NCBI GenBank assembly: GCA_003512365.1
Contig: DORI01000005.1
Location: forward strand, 1,790 to 9,900
DNA: 8,111 nt
Direction: 5' to 3'
DNA from: Crocinitomicaceae bacterium
GTDB lineage: Bacteria; Bacteroidota; Bacteroidia; Flavobacteriales_D; Crocinitomicaceae
The number at the start of each line of letters is the position of its first letter. Within the stretch, counting starts at the first letter, position 1. A program made the position numbers and the translations under genes. Under the pieces are notes generated by a model. That model worked only from the letters and a program-made list of their open reading frames with translations, did no database searches and was not told the DNA's origin. Positions 1 through 7,129 of the stretch are shown piece after piece.

Positions 1-1
1 T

Positions 2-652
2 GAAACTATCAAACCAAATTTTGCAGAACCAACAGATTCGATTGAAAAAGTTCAAAAACGCAGACGCTTCAATCGGAACTTAATTTTCGCATCTTTAGGG
101 GCTATTGGTATTGGCGGTCTAATGGATTACCTTAATTTCACGAATGTTCAAGTTGATCCAAATTATTCAAGTACAAATGACTATAGAAACTATCGAATAG
201 CATCTCAAATTAGCTACACAGCAGGCGGAATCGGTCTCTTCTCCTGGTTAATAAAACGAGGTGTAGAGGACTCGCGCGATAACCAAGATGCTATTATAGA
301 AAACAATATTGTTTATGATACGACAAAAGTTCAGGAAAATGTCGTCATTCAACAAAATCAAAACACAAACAATCAATCGAGTGAGAACCTTAAATTAGCA
401 AGCTCTCAGGCAAATGCCAGTGTATTACTCGCAGTTCTGGGAATTTTAACCACGGCCTTATTTGGTTTGGGTTTAATTCTTTGTATTGCAGCTATTATTC
501 AAGCAAACAGTAGTATTAAATTAGCTCCTAGTGCTCCTTCAGCAAGAACAGCATTAACCGGTAAACGCATTGCACTTGGTTGGCTAAAATTTCTTGGAAT
601 ATTATTAGGAATTATTGTAACGCTAATTTTAATTGCATTTATGTCTTTTTAA
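2..652 (+). CDS. Multi-pass membrane protein of unknown function, 5'-truncated
   Basis: The reading frame is open from base 2, well upstream of the ATG at 122, and codes for a charged stretch (about residues 15-27, rich in K, R and Q) followed by a hydrophobic segment that this ATG would cut in half. The gene therefore almost certainly begins before the window. The visible 216 residues show hydrophobic segments near 28-45 and 68-83, a hydrophilic N/Q-rich linker (about 85-135), then two strong membrane segments near 137-163 and 192-214. The last part (a hydrophobic span, a short polar loop with TGKRIALGW, another hydrophobic span) resembles the DUF4190-type two-helix module common in Bacteroidota, but this is judged by eye. 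The next gene has the same general design. No catalytic motif is visible and no function can be assigned. Confidence 0.75.
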   Translation, partial: ETIKPNFAEPTDSIEKVQKRRRFNRNLIFASLGAIGIGGLMDYLNFTNVQVDPNYSSTNDYRNYRIASQISYTAGGIGLFSWLIKRGVEDSRDNQDAIIENNIVYDTTKVQENVVIQQNQNTNNQSSENLKLASSQANASVLLAVLGILTTALFGLGLILCIAAIIQANSSIKLAPSAPSARTALTGKRIALGWLKFLGILLGIIVTLILIAFMSF

Positions 653-822
653 ATTTCTCTCATGAAATAATTTGCTTTTCCATTGGCTGGTATTCCTTCA
701 CCATAATGACTTTCAAATGGTTTTCGACATCATACAAAAGATTAGTAAATTCCGAACTTAATAAAAAGACTTAATTCATCTCAAGAATTATAACCGTTGG
801 GTGTTGAAGGGCTCTTTTTTGG

Positions 823-830
823 TACTTTTA
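823..830 (+). promoter_or_regulatory. Possible Bacteroidota-type -7 element
   Basis: TACTTTTA differs by one base from the Bacteroidota -7 consensus TAnnTTTG. A TTG at 797-799 lies 23 bases upstream, at the far end of the usual -33 spacing. The ATG at 835 follows after only four bases, so transcription from here would give an almost leaderless mRNA. This makes the call doubtful. Confidence 0.25.
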
Positions 831-834
831 CAAC

Positions 835-1467
835 ATGAAGTTTCTTCCAATCATTTTAATTTTCATAATTTTCTCTTGTTCAGTAGAAAAGCGTTATCAC
901 AGATCAGGCTGGAATTTTCAGCGCCAATCCATTCATAATCCCATGAAAACAAAAAAATCTGAGCAAATTACTCATGAACTTTCGGAGAATAATTCAGCAC
1001 CGAACGATAAATTTGATACTACCTCTTCAGAAAAAATAGACGCCATTCATCTCTCAAAAATTGACTTGACAGTAAATGAAAAAGACACCAAGCATTTAAC
1101 GGTCGAAACAGTCACTTCGGACACTTTGACACATTTCATCGCACACAAAAAAAAGAATTCCGCTTTGGCGCAAATGTTTTTGAGAAAAGAAATTGAAAAT
1201 CCCCAGGTCTTTAAGAAGAATAACATCTATCGTGATGCTATGGCTAACCAGCAAAAGCCTACTTATTTTGAGGGCTCTTCCTCGCTTTGGTCGGCATTCA
1301 TTGTAGTTGGTATAATCGGATTAATAATGCTTTTAATGGCGGCTTTGTTGCAAAGTGCACTCTTGTTAATTATCTCACAGGTCTTATTTTTTATTGCCGG
1401 GCTTTTGCTAGCTCTCGCTATTTTCTCTTTTCTCATCTGTCTAATAACATTTGGAATGATTTGTTAG
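835..1467 (+). CDS. Putative lipoprotein with C-terminal membrane hairpin, function unknown
   Basis: A 210-residue protein. The N-terminus is a lipoprotein-like signal: K2, a hydrophobic core, then IFSC with candidate lipidated Cys15. Phe at -2 of the lipobox is unusual, but the rest fits. The sequence directly after it (VEKRYHRSGWNF) is of a type seen after the cysteine in many Flavobacteriales membrane lipoproteins; this is from general recollection. Residues 30-145 are polar, Lys/Thr/Ser-rich and probably disordered. Two strongly hydrophobic segments follow, near 153-175 and 178-208, and the protein ends shortly after. An N-terminal lipid anchor combined with a C-terminal two-helix hairpin would keep it in the inner membrane. 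The ATG is chosen because it begins the signal sequence. The 182-base gap upstream (653-834) holds no supported gene. Function unknown. Confidence 0.8.
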   Translation: MKFLPIILIFIIFSCSVEKRYHRSGWNFQRQSIHNPMKTKKSEQITHELSENNSAPNDKFDTTSSEKIDAIHLSKIDLTVNEKDTKHLTVETVTSDTLTHFIAHKKKNSALAQMFLRKEIENPQVFKKNNIYRDAMANQQKPTYFEGSSSLWSAFIVVGIIGLIMLLMAALLQSALLLIISQVLFFIAGLLLALAIFSFLICLITFGMIC

Positions 1468-1529
1468 AACTTATTCTTTTCAAGGTCTAATATTCACGTA
1501 ATTACCGAAACATTTCCTTTTTTTATTTG

Positions 1530-1537
1530 TACTTTTG
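1530..1537 (+). promoter_or_regulatory. Candidate -7 promoter element of the ferritin gene
   Basis: TACTTTTG matches the Bacteroidota primary-sigma -7 consensus TAnnTTTG exactly and ends 16 bases before the ATG at 1554. This would leave a 5' leader of roughly 10 bases. No TTG -33 element is evident 17-23 bases upstream; that stretch is CATTTCCTTTTTTT-like. No obvious Fur- or PerR-type palindrome is visible. The promoter would serve ferritin and probably the downstream cyclase gene. Confidence 0.45.
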
Positions 1538-1553
1538 TTTAAATACACACATC

Positions 1554-2072
1554 ATGAACAACAGAGTTGAAGAGGCATTAAACGATCAAATTAAAAAAGA
1601 AGCATCGTCCTCACAATATTATTTAGCGATGGCCTCCTGGGCAGAAAATAACGGATTAAATGGAACAGCAAAGTTTATGTATACCCATTCTGACGAAGAA
1701 CGTTTTCACATGCTGAAATTGGTAAAGTTCGTTAATGAACGTGGTGGTACAGCTATTATCCCATCAATCGATCAGCCACCTGTAAAGTTCAAGGATCTGA
1801 AAAATGTATTTGAGAAACTATTGGAGCATGAGATAGGCGTTACAGCCAGTATTAATAACCTAGTTGATATTTGTTTACAAGAAAAAGATTACACTACCCA
1901 TAATTTTGTTCAATGGTATGTTTCGGAGCAACTTGAAGAAGAAGCACTCGCCAGAACAATTTTGGATAAGCTTAAATTGATTGGAAGCGACAATAGTGGT
2001 ATGTATATGTTTGATCGCGATTTAGAAAATGCAGTCATTCAACCCGCAAACCAAGCGCAAGCAGGAAATTAA
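1554..2072 (+). CDS. ftnA: Bacterial non-heme ferritin
   Basis: A 172-residue, four-helix ferritin-like protein of normal bacterial length. It would form a 24-subunit cytoplasmic cage that oxidises Fe(II) with O2 or H2O2 and stores Fe(III). Ferroxidase ligands are all visible: E16, E49, H52 (in DEERFH), E93 (HEIG) and Q126 (SEQLEEE). The third iron site of E. coli FtnA is also complete (E48, E125, E128, E129), each one position lower than in the E. coli numbering. There is no heme-ligating Met at the bacterioferritin position that I can identify, so FtnA rather than Bfr. The start is ATG 1554 (MNNRVEEAL), which matches family N-termini; an in-frame TTG at 1527 lies upstream of it inside the promoter-like element. 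The C-terminal tail (about residues 160-172) is short and polar. The next gene begins nine bases after the stop, so the two are probably co-transcribed. Confidence 0.96.
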   Translation: MNNRVEEALNDQIKKEASSSQYYLAMASWAENNGLNGTAKFMYTHSDEERFHMLKLVKFVNERGGTAIIPSIDQPPVKFKDLKNVFEKLLEHEIGVTASINNLVDICLQEKDYTTHNFVQWYVSEQLEEEALARTILDKLKLIGSDNSGMYMFDRDLENAVIQPANQAQAGN

Positions 2073-2081
2073 ATTGTGTAA

Positions 2082-5000
2082 GTGCGCATTCTACTCCTTT
2101 GGTTGATTTTTTTGCTCTCCCTAAAGGTGAGCGCTCAGGGAGATTACAAATTCAATAATTTCACGATTACGAGTGGTCTGTCACAAAGCTTTGTGAACTG
2201 CGTCATCCAGGATGAAACCAGCGCTTTGTGGATTGGAACTCAAGACGGATTGAACCGTTACGATGGCAAGGATTTCGAAATTTTTTATGCCGGGGAAACG
2301 GATGGTATCGAAAGTAACTTTTTTAAATGTGCCGAAAAAACAGAAGATGGTAGGTTGTGGTTCGGAACATCTACCGGACTCGTGTCTTTTAATCCCAAAA
2401 GCGATAAGTTTAAATCCTTCAGTGTAAACAAACAAAAGGTTATGCAAATTGAAAGCATGACTAAAGATACTGATGGAAATTTGATTCTAGGTACCGTAGA
2501 ATTTGGAGTAGTTCGTTTCAATACTCAATCAGGAAATTTTGATTTTCCCTTTCGTTCACTTCCGGCATCTAAAATTCAATTAGTTCTCGGATTAAGTAAT
2601 GGGGATCTTCTCGTCGATACGGAAGATAAAGGTTTATTTCTAATTTCAAATTTGACGAAAAAAGCAGTTCTACTTTCCATAAAAAGTAAAAATGGTAGTA
2701 TGGTTTCTATTTTAAAACTAATGGAACGATCTGAAAATGAGGTGCTATTAGGAACAAACCAAGGAATCTTCACATTAAACCCTCAAGAAAAATCAGTGAT
2801 TCCCTCCTTTCCGGGATTGGATAAATTTGGTTGGCTAAGTGTTATGGATATTCTGCCTTTTAAGGATCAGTTATTCATTGCAACGGCTGGAAATGGTTTA
2901 TTTAACATTAAAGGTAACGTCATATATAACAGTACCGAAGACCTCTTTCAAAAAAATGCGCTTTTATTTAACGCGCTTACCGATTTGTATGTCGACAACA
3001 ACCAAAAAATTTGGATAGGCTCAGAAAGAGGAATTTCAAGCTTTGACCCTCTGCGTTCAGGCTTCCTTAGCATAGGACCATCCGGAAATTTAAAAAAGGG
3101 ATTGCCTTCTCCAAATGTTTGGAGTTTCAGTGAAGATCCTAGTGGCAATTTTATTTTTGTAGGAACCGATGTTGGTGTATCTAGATACGACCGAAGTACC
3201 GCTATTTTTAATCAGTTCCTTCGTTCCGACAATAGCAACGAAGACGGAGAAAATGGTAAAGAGGTGGTGTTGAGTATATATAGCCTCAATAAAGACAAAG
3301 CTTTGGTAGGTTGTTTAGATGGCTTATACGAATTAACAGTTTCCGGAAATGCCTTTCGTTATTCTAAATTAACTTATGTTGACAAAGAAAATCAACGAAA
3401 ACACGAACGAATTTATGCGATCGTCCCCTATAAAAATCAGGAGTATTTTTTAGCAACAAAAGGAGGTGTTATTCTTTACAACCTAAAAACAAAAAAATCA
3501 AGATTGTTTGAACACAATCCTAAACTACCCACCGAGACTATTGGAATTGGTATTTGCCGTGTGGTGTATAAAGATCCAGTTGGTAATTTTTGGTTTACAA
3601 CCGGTGGTGGTGGATTGAATTTACTGTCAGAAGAAAATGGGTTGTTAAAAATTAAACCTCATCCGATAAATTCAAAATTTATATCAAAAATTAAAGACTA
3701 TGTTTCTACTATAGTTTCTTTCAAAAAAGACGAATTGTGGCTCGGCACCTTTGGATCTGGTCTTGTTCATCTGAAATTAAAGACAGGAGAAATTTCAATA
3801 TACAATAATAAAAATGGCCTTCCGAATAACGTAATTTATGGATTACTTCAAGACGAGAAAAACAAACTTTGGTTGAGTACAAACCGAGGGTTAGCACTAT
3901 TTAATCCCGAAACAAAACAGGTAACCGTTTATAAAGAAATAAATGGATTAGTAAGTAATGAATTTAATTCGAATGCTTATTTCAAGGCAAGAAACGGAGA
4001 GCTATTCTTTGGTGGGATTAATGGGTTCAATCACTTCATGCCAGCTAATTTGTTAAAACCAACTGAGAATATCAACGTAATTCTTAGTAAACTTAAATTA
4101 GGGGAAAAATGGGTAATTCCGGGAGGAGATTCACCACTCAAAACCGTACTTTCCAATACAGAAATTCTGGAACTTGATTATAATCAACGCTCGTTTACAA
4201 TAAAATTCCACACCAATGACCTCAACAACCCTCAGTTAATAAACTACAAATATATTTTAGAAGGATCTGATGAAGGAGAGAAATTTATTGGGGCAGATAA
4301 TGAATTAGCATTTAATGCATTATCACCTGGTGATTACGTATTAAAGGTTTACGCCAGAATTGGTGACGGACCATGGTCAGAGCCCACCCAACTAAAAATT
4401 GTTATTAAATCACCGTATTGGTTAACTTGGTGGTTTTGGACAATAATGGCACTACTTTTAGCTTTAATAACTTTTGTTATTTTCAGAAGGCGTATTGAGC
4501 TCGCACGGCGTGAACAGGTGAAATTAGAAATTAAAATTTCAGAAAGAACCAAAGAAATTCGTTTACAAAAATCACAAATCGAAGATCAGAATAAACTTAT
4601 TGAGGATGAGAAAAACAAGGTTGTAGAGCAGCAACGGTTATTGCAAATTGAAAAAGATAAAACGGAGCAATGGCTCAATAACACCCTGCCATCGGAAGCA
4701 GTAATTGCGCTCAAAAGGAAGGGAAAAGTTCCCGCACAAGCCTTCGACACGGTGAGTGTCTTGTTCACTGATGTTGTAGGCTTTAGTAGAATTTCTGAAA
4801 CCATGACGCCAAGCCGATTGGTAACGAAATTAGATGTCTTGTTTCGAAAATTTGATGAAATAATCGAGGCAAACAAACTCGAAAAAATTAAAACCATTGG
4901 GGACGCTTACATGTGCGCAGGTGGTGTGCCATCGGAAAACTCTACCAATCCAATAGACGCTTGTTGTGCAGCACTTCAAATTCAGGCATACATGTCTAAA

Positions 5001-5969
5001 CTCAAATATGATGCGATAGCAAATCACGAAGACTATTGGGAAATTCGTTTGGGCATTAATACGGGTCCACTTACCGCCGGGATAATCGGGAATTTGCGCC
5101 TTGCTTATGACATTTGGGGCCCAACAGTGAATCTTGCACAGCGAATGGAAATGCTAGGAGAACCAGGAAAAGCCACCATTACTGGAGCTACATTTAATCA
5201 TATTGAGCCATATTTTGAATGCGAGTATAAAGGAAAAGTACAATCTAAAGCTCGCAAATGGGTAGATATGTATGTGGTGAAGCGCATTAAACCTGAATTA
5301 TCTCTAAATGGAGAAGGATTACAACCAAATACTCGATTTGATGAAATAAAAAAGCTACACCATTACTCAACTATTAAATACTATAAGACGGAACATCACG
5401 TAATGAAAATTCTTGAGAAAGGTCTTTCTCCAAACTATTATTACCATTCCATAAACCACACGAAAGATGTTGTCAATGCTGTTGAAAGAATTGCCCTGTT
5501 GGAAGGAGTCACAGATGAGAGTTTATTCTTGCTAAAAACTGCTGCAATTCTGCACGACGCCGGATTTATTGAACGTTACGATAATAACGAGGAAATTGGC
5601 GCTATAATGGCCGCGGAAATACTTCCTAAATATGGGTATACTGAACAGCATATTAAAACCATTGTGGAGCTTATTCATGTGACCGAAATTCCACACAAAC
5701 CATTAAATAAAATTCAGGAAATTATTTGCGATGCAGATTTGGATTACCTTGGTCGCGATGATTTTGACGAAATTGCCGATAAGTTAAGACGAGAACTTCG
5801 AGAAATGGGGAAAATTCAGAGCGACCGACAATGGGACGAAATTCAAGTAAAATTCCTGAATCAACATCAATATTTTACACAAACCGCCAAAGAATTAAGA
5901 CAAGAGAAAAAAGAAATTAATATCCAAAAAGTTATGCAACGATTGGAAGAAAATAAATATTTAGATTAA
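2082..5969 (+). CDS. Propeller-receptor adenylate cyclase with C-terminal HD phosphohydrolase domain
   Basis: A 1295-residue transmembrane enzyme. Order of domains: Sec signal peptide (1-18, cleavage near SAQ); Reg_prop-type beta-propeller repeats (about 30-655; motifs such as LWIGTQDGLNRYD, LWFGTSTGL, IWIGSERGI, LWLGTFGSGL), probably two periplasmic propellers; Y_Y_Y domain (about 700-775, YKYILEG ... PGDY); one membrane helix (780-801); coiled coil (802-865); LPSEA linker; class III cyclase (about 888-1080); HD domain (about 1095-1290). In the cyclase, metal ligands D897 and D941, adenine-selecting K937 and D1010, and N1017/R1021 are present, with spacing matching mammalian adenylyl cyclase C2, so ATP to cAMP is predicted. 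HD residues: H1122, H1126, H1158-D1159, H1199, H1205, D1219. There is no histidine kinase, receiver or DNA-binding domain. The start is GTG 2082, since a frame stop lies at 2079 and a good signal peptide follows. Ligand unknown. Confidence 0.93.
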   Translation: MRILLLWLIFLLSLKVSAQGDYKFNNFTITSGLSQSFVNCVIQDETSALWIGTQDGLNRYDGKDFEIFYAGETDGIESNFFKCAEKTEDGRLWFGTSTGLVSFNPKSDKFKSFSVNKQKVMQIESMTKDTDGNLILGTVEFGVVRFNTQSGNFDFPFRSLPASKIQLVLGLSNGDLLVDTEDKGLFLISNLTKKAVLLSIKSKNGSMVSILKLMERSENEVLLGTNQGIFTLNPQEKSVIPSFPGLDKFGWLSVMDILPFKDQLFIATAGNGLFNIKGNVIYNSTEDLFQKNALLFNALTDLYVDNNQKIWIGSERGISSFDPLRSGFLSIGPSGNLKKGLPSPNVWSFSEDPSGNFIFVGTDVGVSRYDRSTAIFNQFLRSDNSNEDGENGKEVVLSIYSLNKDKALVGCLDGLYELTVSGNAFRYSKLTYVDKENQRKHERIYAIVPYKNQEYFLATKGGVILYNLKTKKSRLFEHNPKLPTETIGIGICRVVYKDPVGNFWFTTGGGGLNLLSEENGLLKIKPHPINSKFISKIKDYVSTIVSFKKDELWLGTFGSGLVHLKLKTGEISIYNNKNGLPNNVIYGLLQDEKNKLWLSTNRGLALFNPETKQVTVYKEINGLVSNEFNSNAYFKARNGELFFGGINGFNHFMPANLLKPTENINVILSKLKLGEKWVIPGGDSPLKTVLSNTEILELDYNQRSFTIKFHTNDLNNPQLINYKYILEGSDEGEKFIGADNELAFNALSPGDYVLKVYARIGDGPWSEPTQLKIVIKSPYWLTWWFWTIMALLLALITFVIFRRRIELARREQVKLEIKISERTKEIRLQKSQIEDQNKLIEDEKNKVVEQQRLLQIEKDKTEQWLNNTLPSEAVIALKRKGKVPAQAFDTVSVLFTDVVGFSRISETMTPSRLVTKLDVLFRKFDEIIEANKLEKIKTIGDAYMCAGGVPSENSTNPIDACCAALQIQAYMSKLKYDAIANHEDYWEIRLGINTGPLTAGIIGNLRLAYDIWGPTVNLAQRMEMLGEPGKATITGATFNHIEPYFECEYKGKVQSKARKWVDMYVVKRIKPELSLNGEGLQPNTRFDEIKKLHHYSTIKYYKTEHHVMKILEKGLSPNYYYHSINHTKDVVNAVERIALLEGVTDESLFLLKTAAILHDAGFIERYDNNEEIGAIMAAEILPKYGYTEQHIKTIVELIHVTEIPHKPLNKIQEIICDADLDYLGRDDFDEIADKLRRELREMGKIQSDRQWDEIQVKFLNQHQYFTQTAKELRQEKKEINIQKVMQRLEENKYLD

Positions 5970-6685
5970 AGATCTCTAGCGTTAATTACTCTTCCTTTTT
6001 GTTTCTGAGTTGATTTTTTATTCTTTACCAGATAGGTTGCCGATAAATTTAAAACGTGACGATCAATAGCATTGGGTAGGTTAATTTTATCGTCATACAA
6101 ATAAGTAATTCCTAAATCCAATGGTAACTTCGTTTCAAAATCAACTCCAATTTGGTAGCGAATTCGTGTAAATTGATTCCCCAAAGGGGCATTTTCGGGT
6201 GAATAAAAATACTCGACACTTGCATTTGGTGTAAAAATACTATTGTCAATATCGTAAGAAAAAGAAGGTTTTACACGATATGCAATGTCAAATTCTGGGT
6301 CATAATTGGCAACAACAAGTCGATCAAAAGAAAATTGATACCTTGCACGCAAACCTATCGTCAATCTTTTAACTTCATAATTCCCTTGAACATTCAAATT
6401 AATTCTATTCCCGCCATTAAAATACCCATTTTCCTGTTTCGACAAGATCCAACGGTAGTCAATTGATGTTTTAAACCAATCCATGAGTTTATATCGAATT
6501 GATGCCTGAGGAAATGAGGTGTTCAATCCATATTCATCAATTCTATTGGTCCAATCACCAGTGAAATCCAACTTTTTATTTAACTTGAATTTCACACCGG
6601 TTTCGGTCCATAATTGAAAAGTGCTAGGTTGTGTGGAGCCTATAAAAACAAAAGCAAAAAAAATAAAACAGAGAATTACTCTCAT
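5966..6685 (-). CDS. DUF2490-like outer-membrane beta-barrel protein
   Basis: A 239-residue protein with an N-terminal signal peptide (about 1-18, hydrophobic core then STQPS). The remainder consists of alternating amphipathic strands with many aromatic residues (for example FQLWTETGVKFKLNKKLDF, IRYKLMDWFKTSIDYRW, LRARYQFSFDRL, VSFDYDID-like strands), as expected of a small outer-membrane beta-barrel. The opening pattern, W-T-E-T-G followed by a K-L-D-F-T-G-D-W-T-N-R strand, resembles DUF2490 proteins, whose function is not known. The C-terminus after the last strand is a basic tail (KNKKSTQKQKGR). It is preceded six bases upstream, on its own strand, by a lipoprotein gene, so the two form an operon. 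Its stop codon overlaps the stop of the convergent cyclase gene by four bases. It might be a structural envelope protein; a transport role cannot be inferred. Confidence 0.85.
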   Translation of the reverse strand: MRVILCFIFFAFVFIGSTQPSTFQLWTETGVKFKLNKKLDFTGDWTNRIDEYGLNTSFPQASIRYKLMDWFKTSIDYRWILSKQENGYFNGGNRINLNVQGNYEVKRLTIGLRARYQFSFDRLVVANYDPEFDIAYRVKPSFSYDIDNSIFTPNASVEYFYSPENAPLGNQFTRIRYQIGVDFETKLPLDLGITYLYDDKINLPNAIDRHVLNLSATYLVKNKKSTQKQKGRVINARDL

Positions 6686-6691
6686 CTTCGC

Positions 6692-7081
6692 TTAGAATTT
6701 TTTAATGTAAATGGTGTCCACTATAAACTCCTGATTTTTTTTAGTTATTTCCACCTCTCTAATTATTTCTTTCTTTCCACTTGGACATGTAATACAATCC
6801 TCGTAAGTGAAAATACGATAAATTCCTTTTCTCATATACCTGAATTCATAGGAACCATCAAAGCTTGTTTTTATGTCATCATCATAAAAAGAGTTGTCCG
6901 CTCCATAGATAATAAAAACATCTTGATCTGGCGCTGGATAACTTGCTATTACATTCCCTAAACTATTGTAGCGCTGTTCAATTACAACTCCTTTGATTGT
7001 TGCTGCACCACCTTGACCTTCATATTTTGAACAAGCTGAAAAAACAACTAAAAATGCTGTAAAAATTAATATTGATTTCAT
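6692..7081 (-). CDS. Small lipoprotein with beta-sandwich-like domain and CxxC motif
   Basis: A 129-residue protein. It has a clear lipoprotein signal (KSILIFTAFLVVFSAC, candidate lipidated Cys17, followed by SKYEGQGG). The rest looks like a carboxypeptidase-regulatory or CNA-B-like beta-sandwich: a TIKGVV opening strand, a central SFDGSYEFRYMRKGIYRIFTY section (the usual G-x-Y/F-x-F ... G-x-Y pattern), and terminal VEITKKNQEFIVDTIYI strands. C96 and C99 (DCITCPSGK) form a CxxC that could be a disulfide or metal site; no thioredoxin fold is visible. The gene is first in a two-gene minus-strand operon with the DUF2490-like protein. Probable location is the periplasmic face of the outer membrane, or the surface. 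Function unknown; an adhesion or barrel-associated role would be speculation. Confidence 0.85.
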   Translation of the reverse strand: MKSILIFTAFLVVFSACSKYEGQGGAATIKGVVIEQRYNSLGNVIASYPAPDQDVFIIYGADNSFYDDDIKTSFDGSYEFRYMRKGIYRIFTYEDCITCPSGKKEIIREVEITKKNQEFIVDTIYIKKF

Positions 7082-7093
7082 ATTAAAATTATA

Positions 7094-7129
7094 TTTAAGT
7101 CAAAAATACAACTTTATCACGAACTTAAA
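7094..7129. repeat. Inverted repeat TTTAAGT-N22-ACTTAAA in the divergent intergenic region
   Basis: TTTAAGT at 7094-7100 is exactly complementary in reverse to ACTTAAA at 7123-7129. The arms lie 29 bases apart centre to centre, close to three helical turns, and bracket the minus-strand -7 candidate. This could be an operator for the divergent genes. However, seven-base AT-rich arms can occur by chance in DNA this AT-rich. Confidence 0.25.
7101..7108 (-). promoter_or_regulatory. Candidate -7 promoter element of the lipoprotein/DUF2490 operon
   Basis: Read on the minus strand, bases 7108 to 7101 give TATTTTTG, an exact match to TAnnTTTG, ending 19 bases before the ATG (7081-7079). No good TTG -33 element is visible at the expected distance. 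The element lies between the arms of an inverted repeat (7094-7100 and 7123-7129). Confidence 0.4.

Noticed and set aside
122..124. ATG 122 as the true start of the first gene
   Set aside because: The same frame is open to base 2 and encodes a basic stretch plus the first half of a hydrophobic segment, so the gene starts upstream of the window.
653..668. ATTTC/GAAAT stem of five pairs just after the first gene, as a terminator
   Set aside because: The stem is short, AT-rich and not followed by a clear T run, so it is too weak to call.
580..774. 64-codon plus-strand frame overlapping the end of the first gene
   Set aside because: It overlaps the real frame, has no homology-like motif and has an atypical composition; it looks like a shadow frame.
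1527..1553. An in-frame TTG start for ferritin nine codons upstream of the ATG
   Set aside because: It overlaps the TAnnTTTG element and would add residues that ferritins lack; ATG 1554 gives a canonical N-terminus with E16 in the expected place.
4586..4897. 103-codon minus-strand frame inside the cyclase gene
   Set aside because: Antisense to the conserved coiled-coil and cyclase coding sequence, Ser/Leu-rich, with no recognisable motif; a shadow frame.
2082..5969. Hybrid two-component sensor (histidine kinase plus regulator)
   Set aside because: The propeller and Y_Y_Y half fits, but there is no H-box, ATPase, receiver or helix-turn-helix motif; the cytoplasmic half is cyclase plus HD.
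6614..6961. 115-codon plus-strand frame antisense to the lipoprotein/DUF2490 operon
   Set aside because: Both minus-strand genes have signal sequences and coherent protein composition; this frame has neither.
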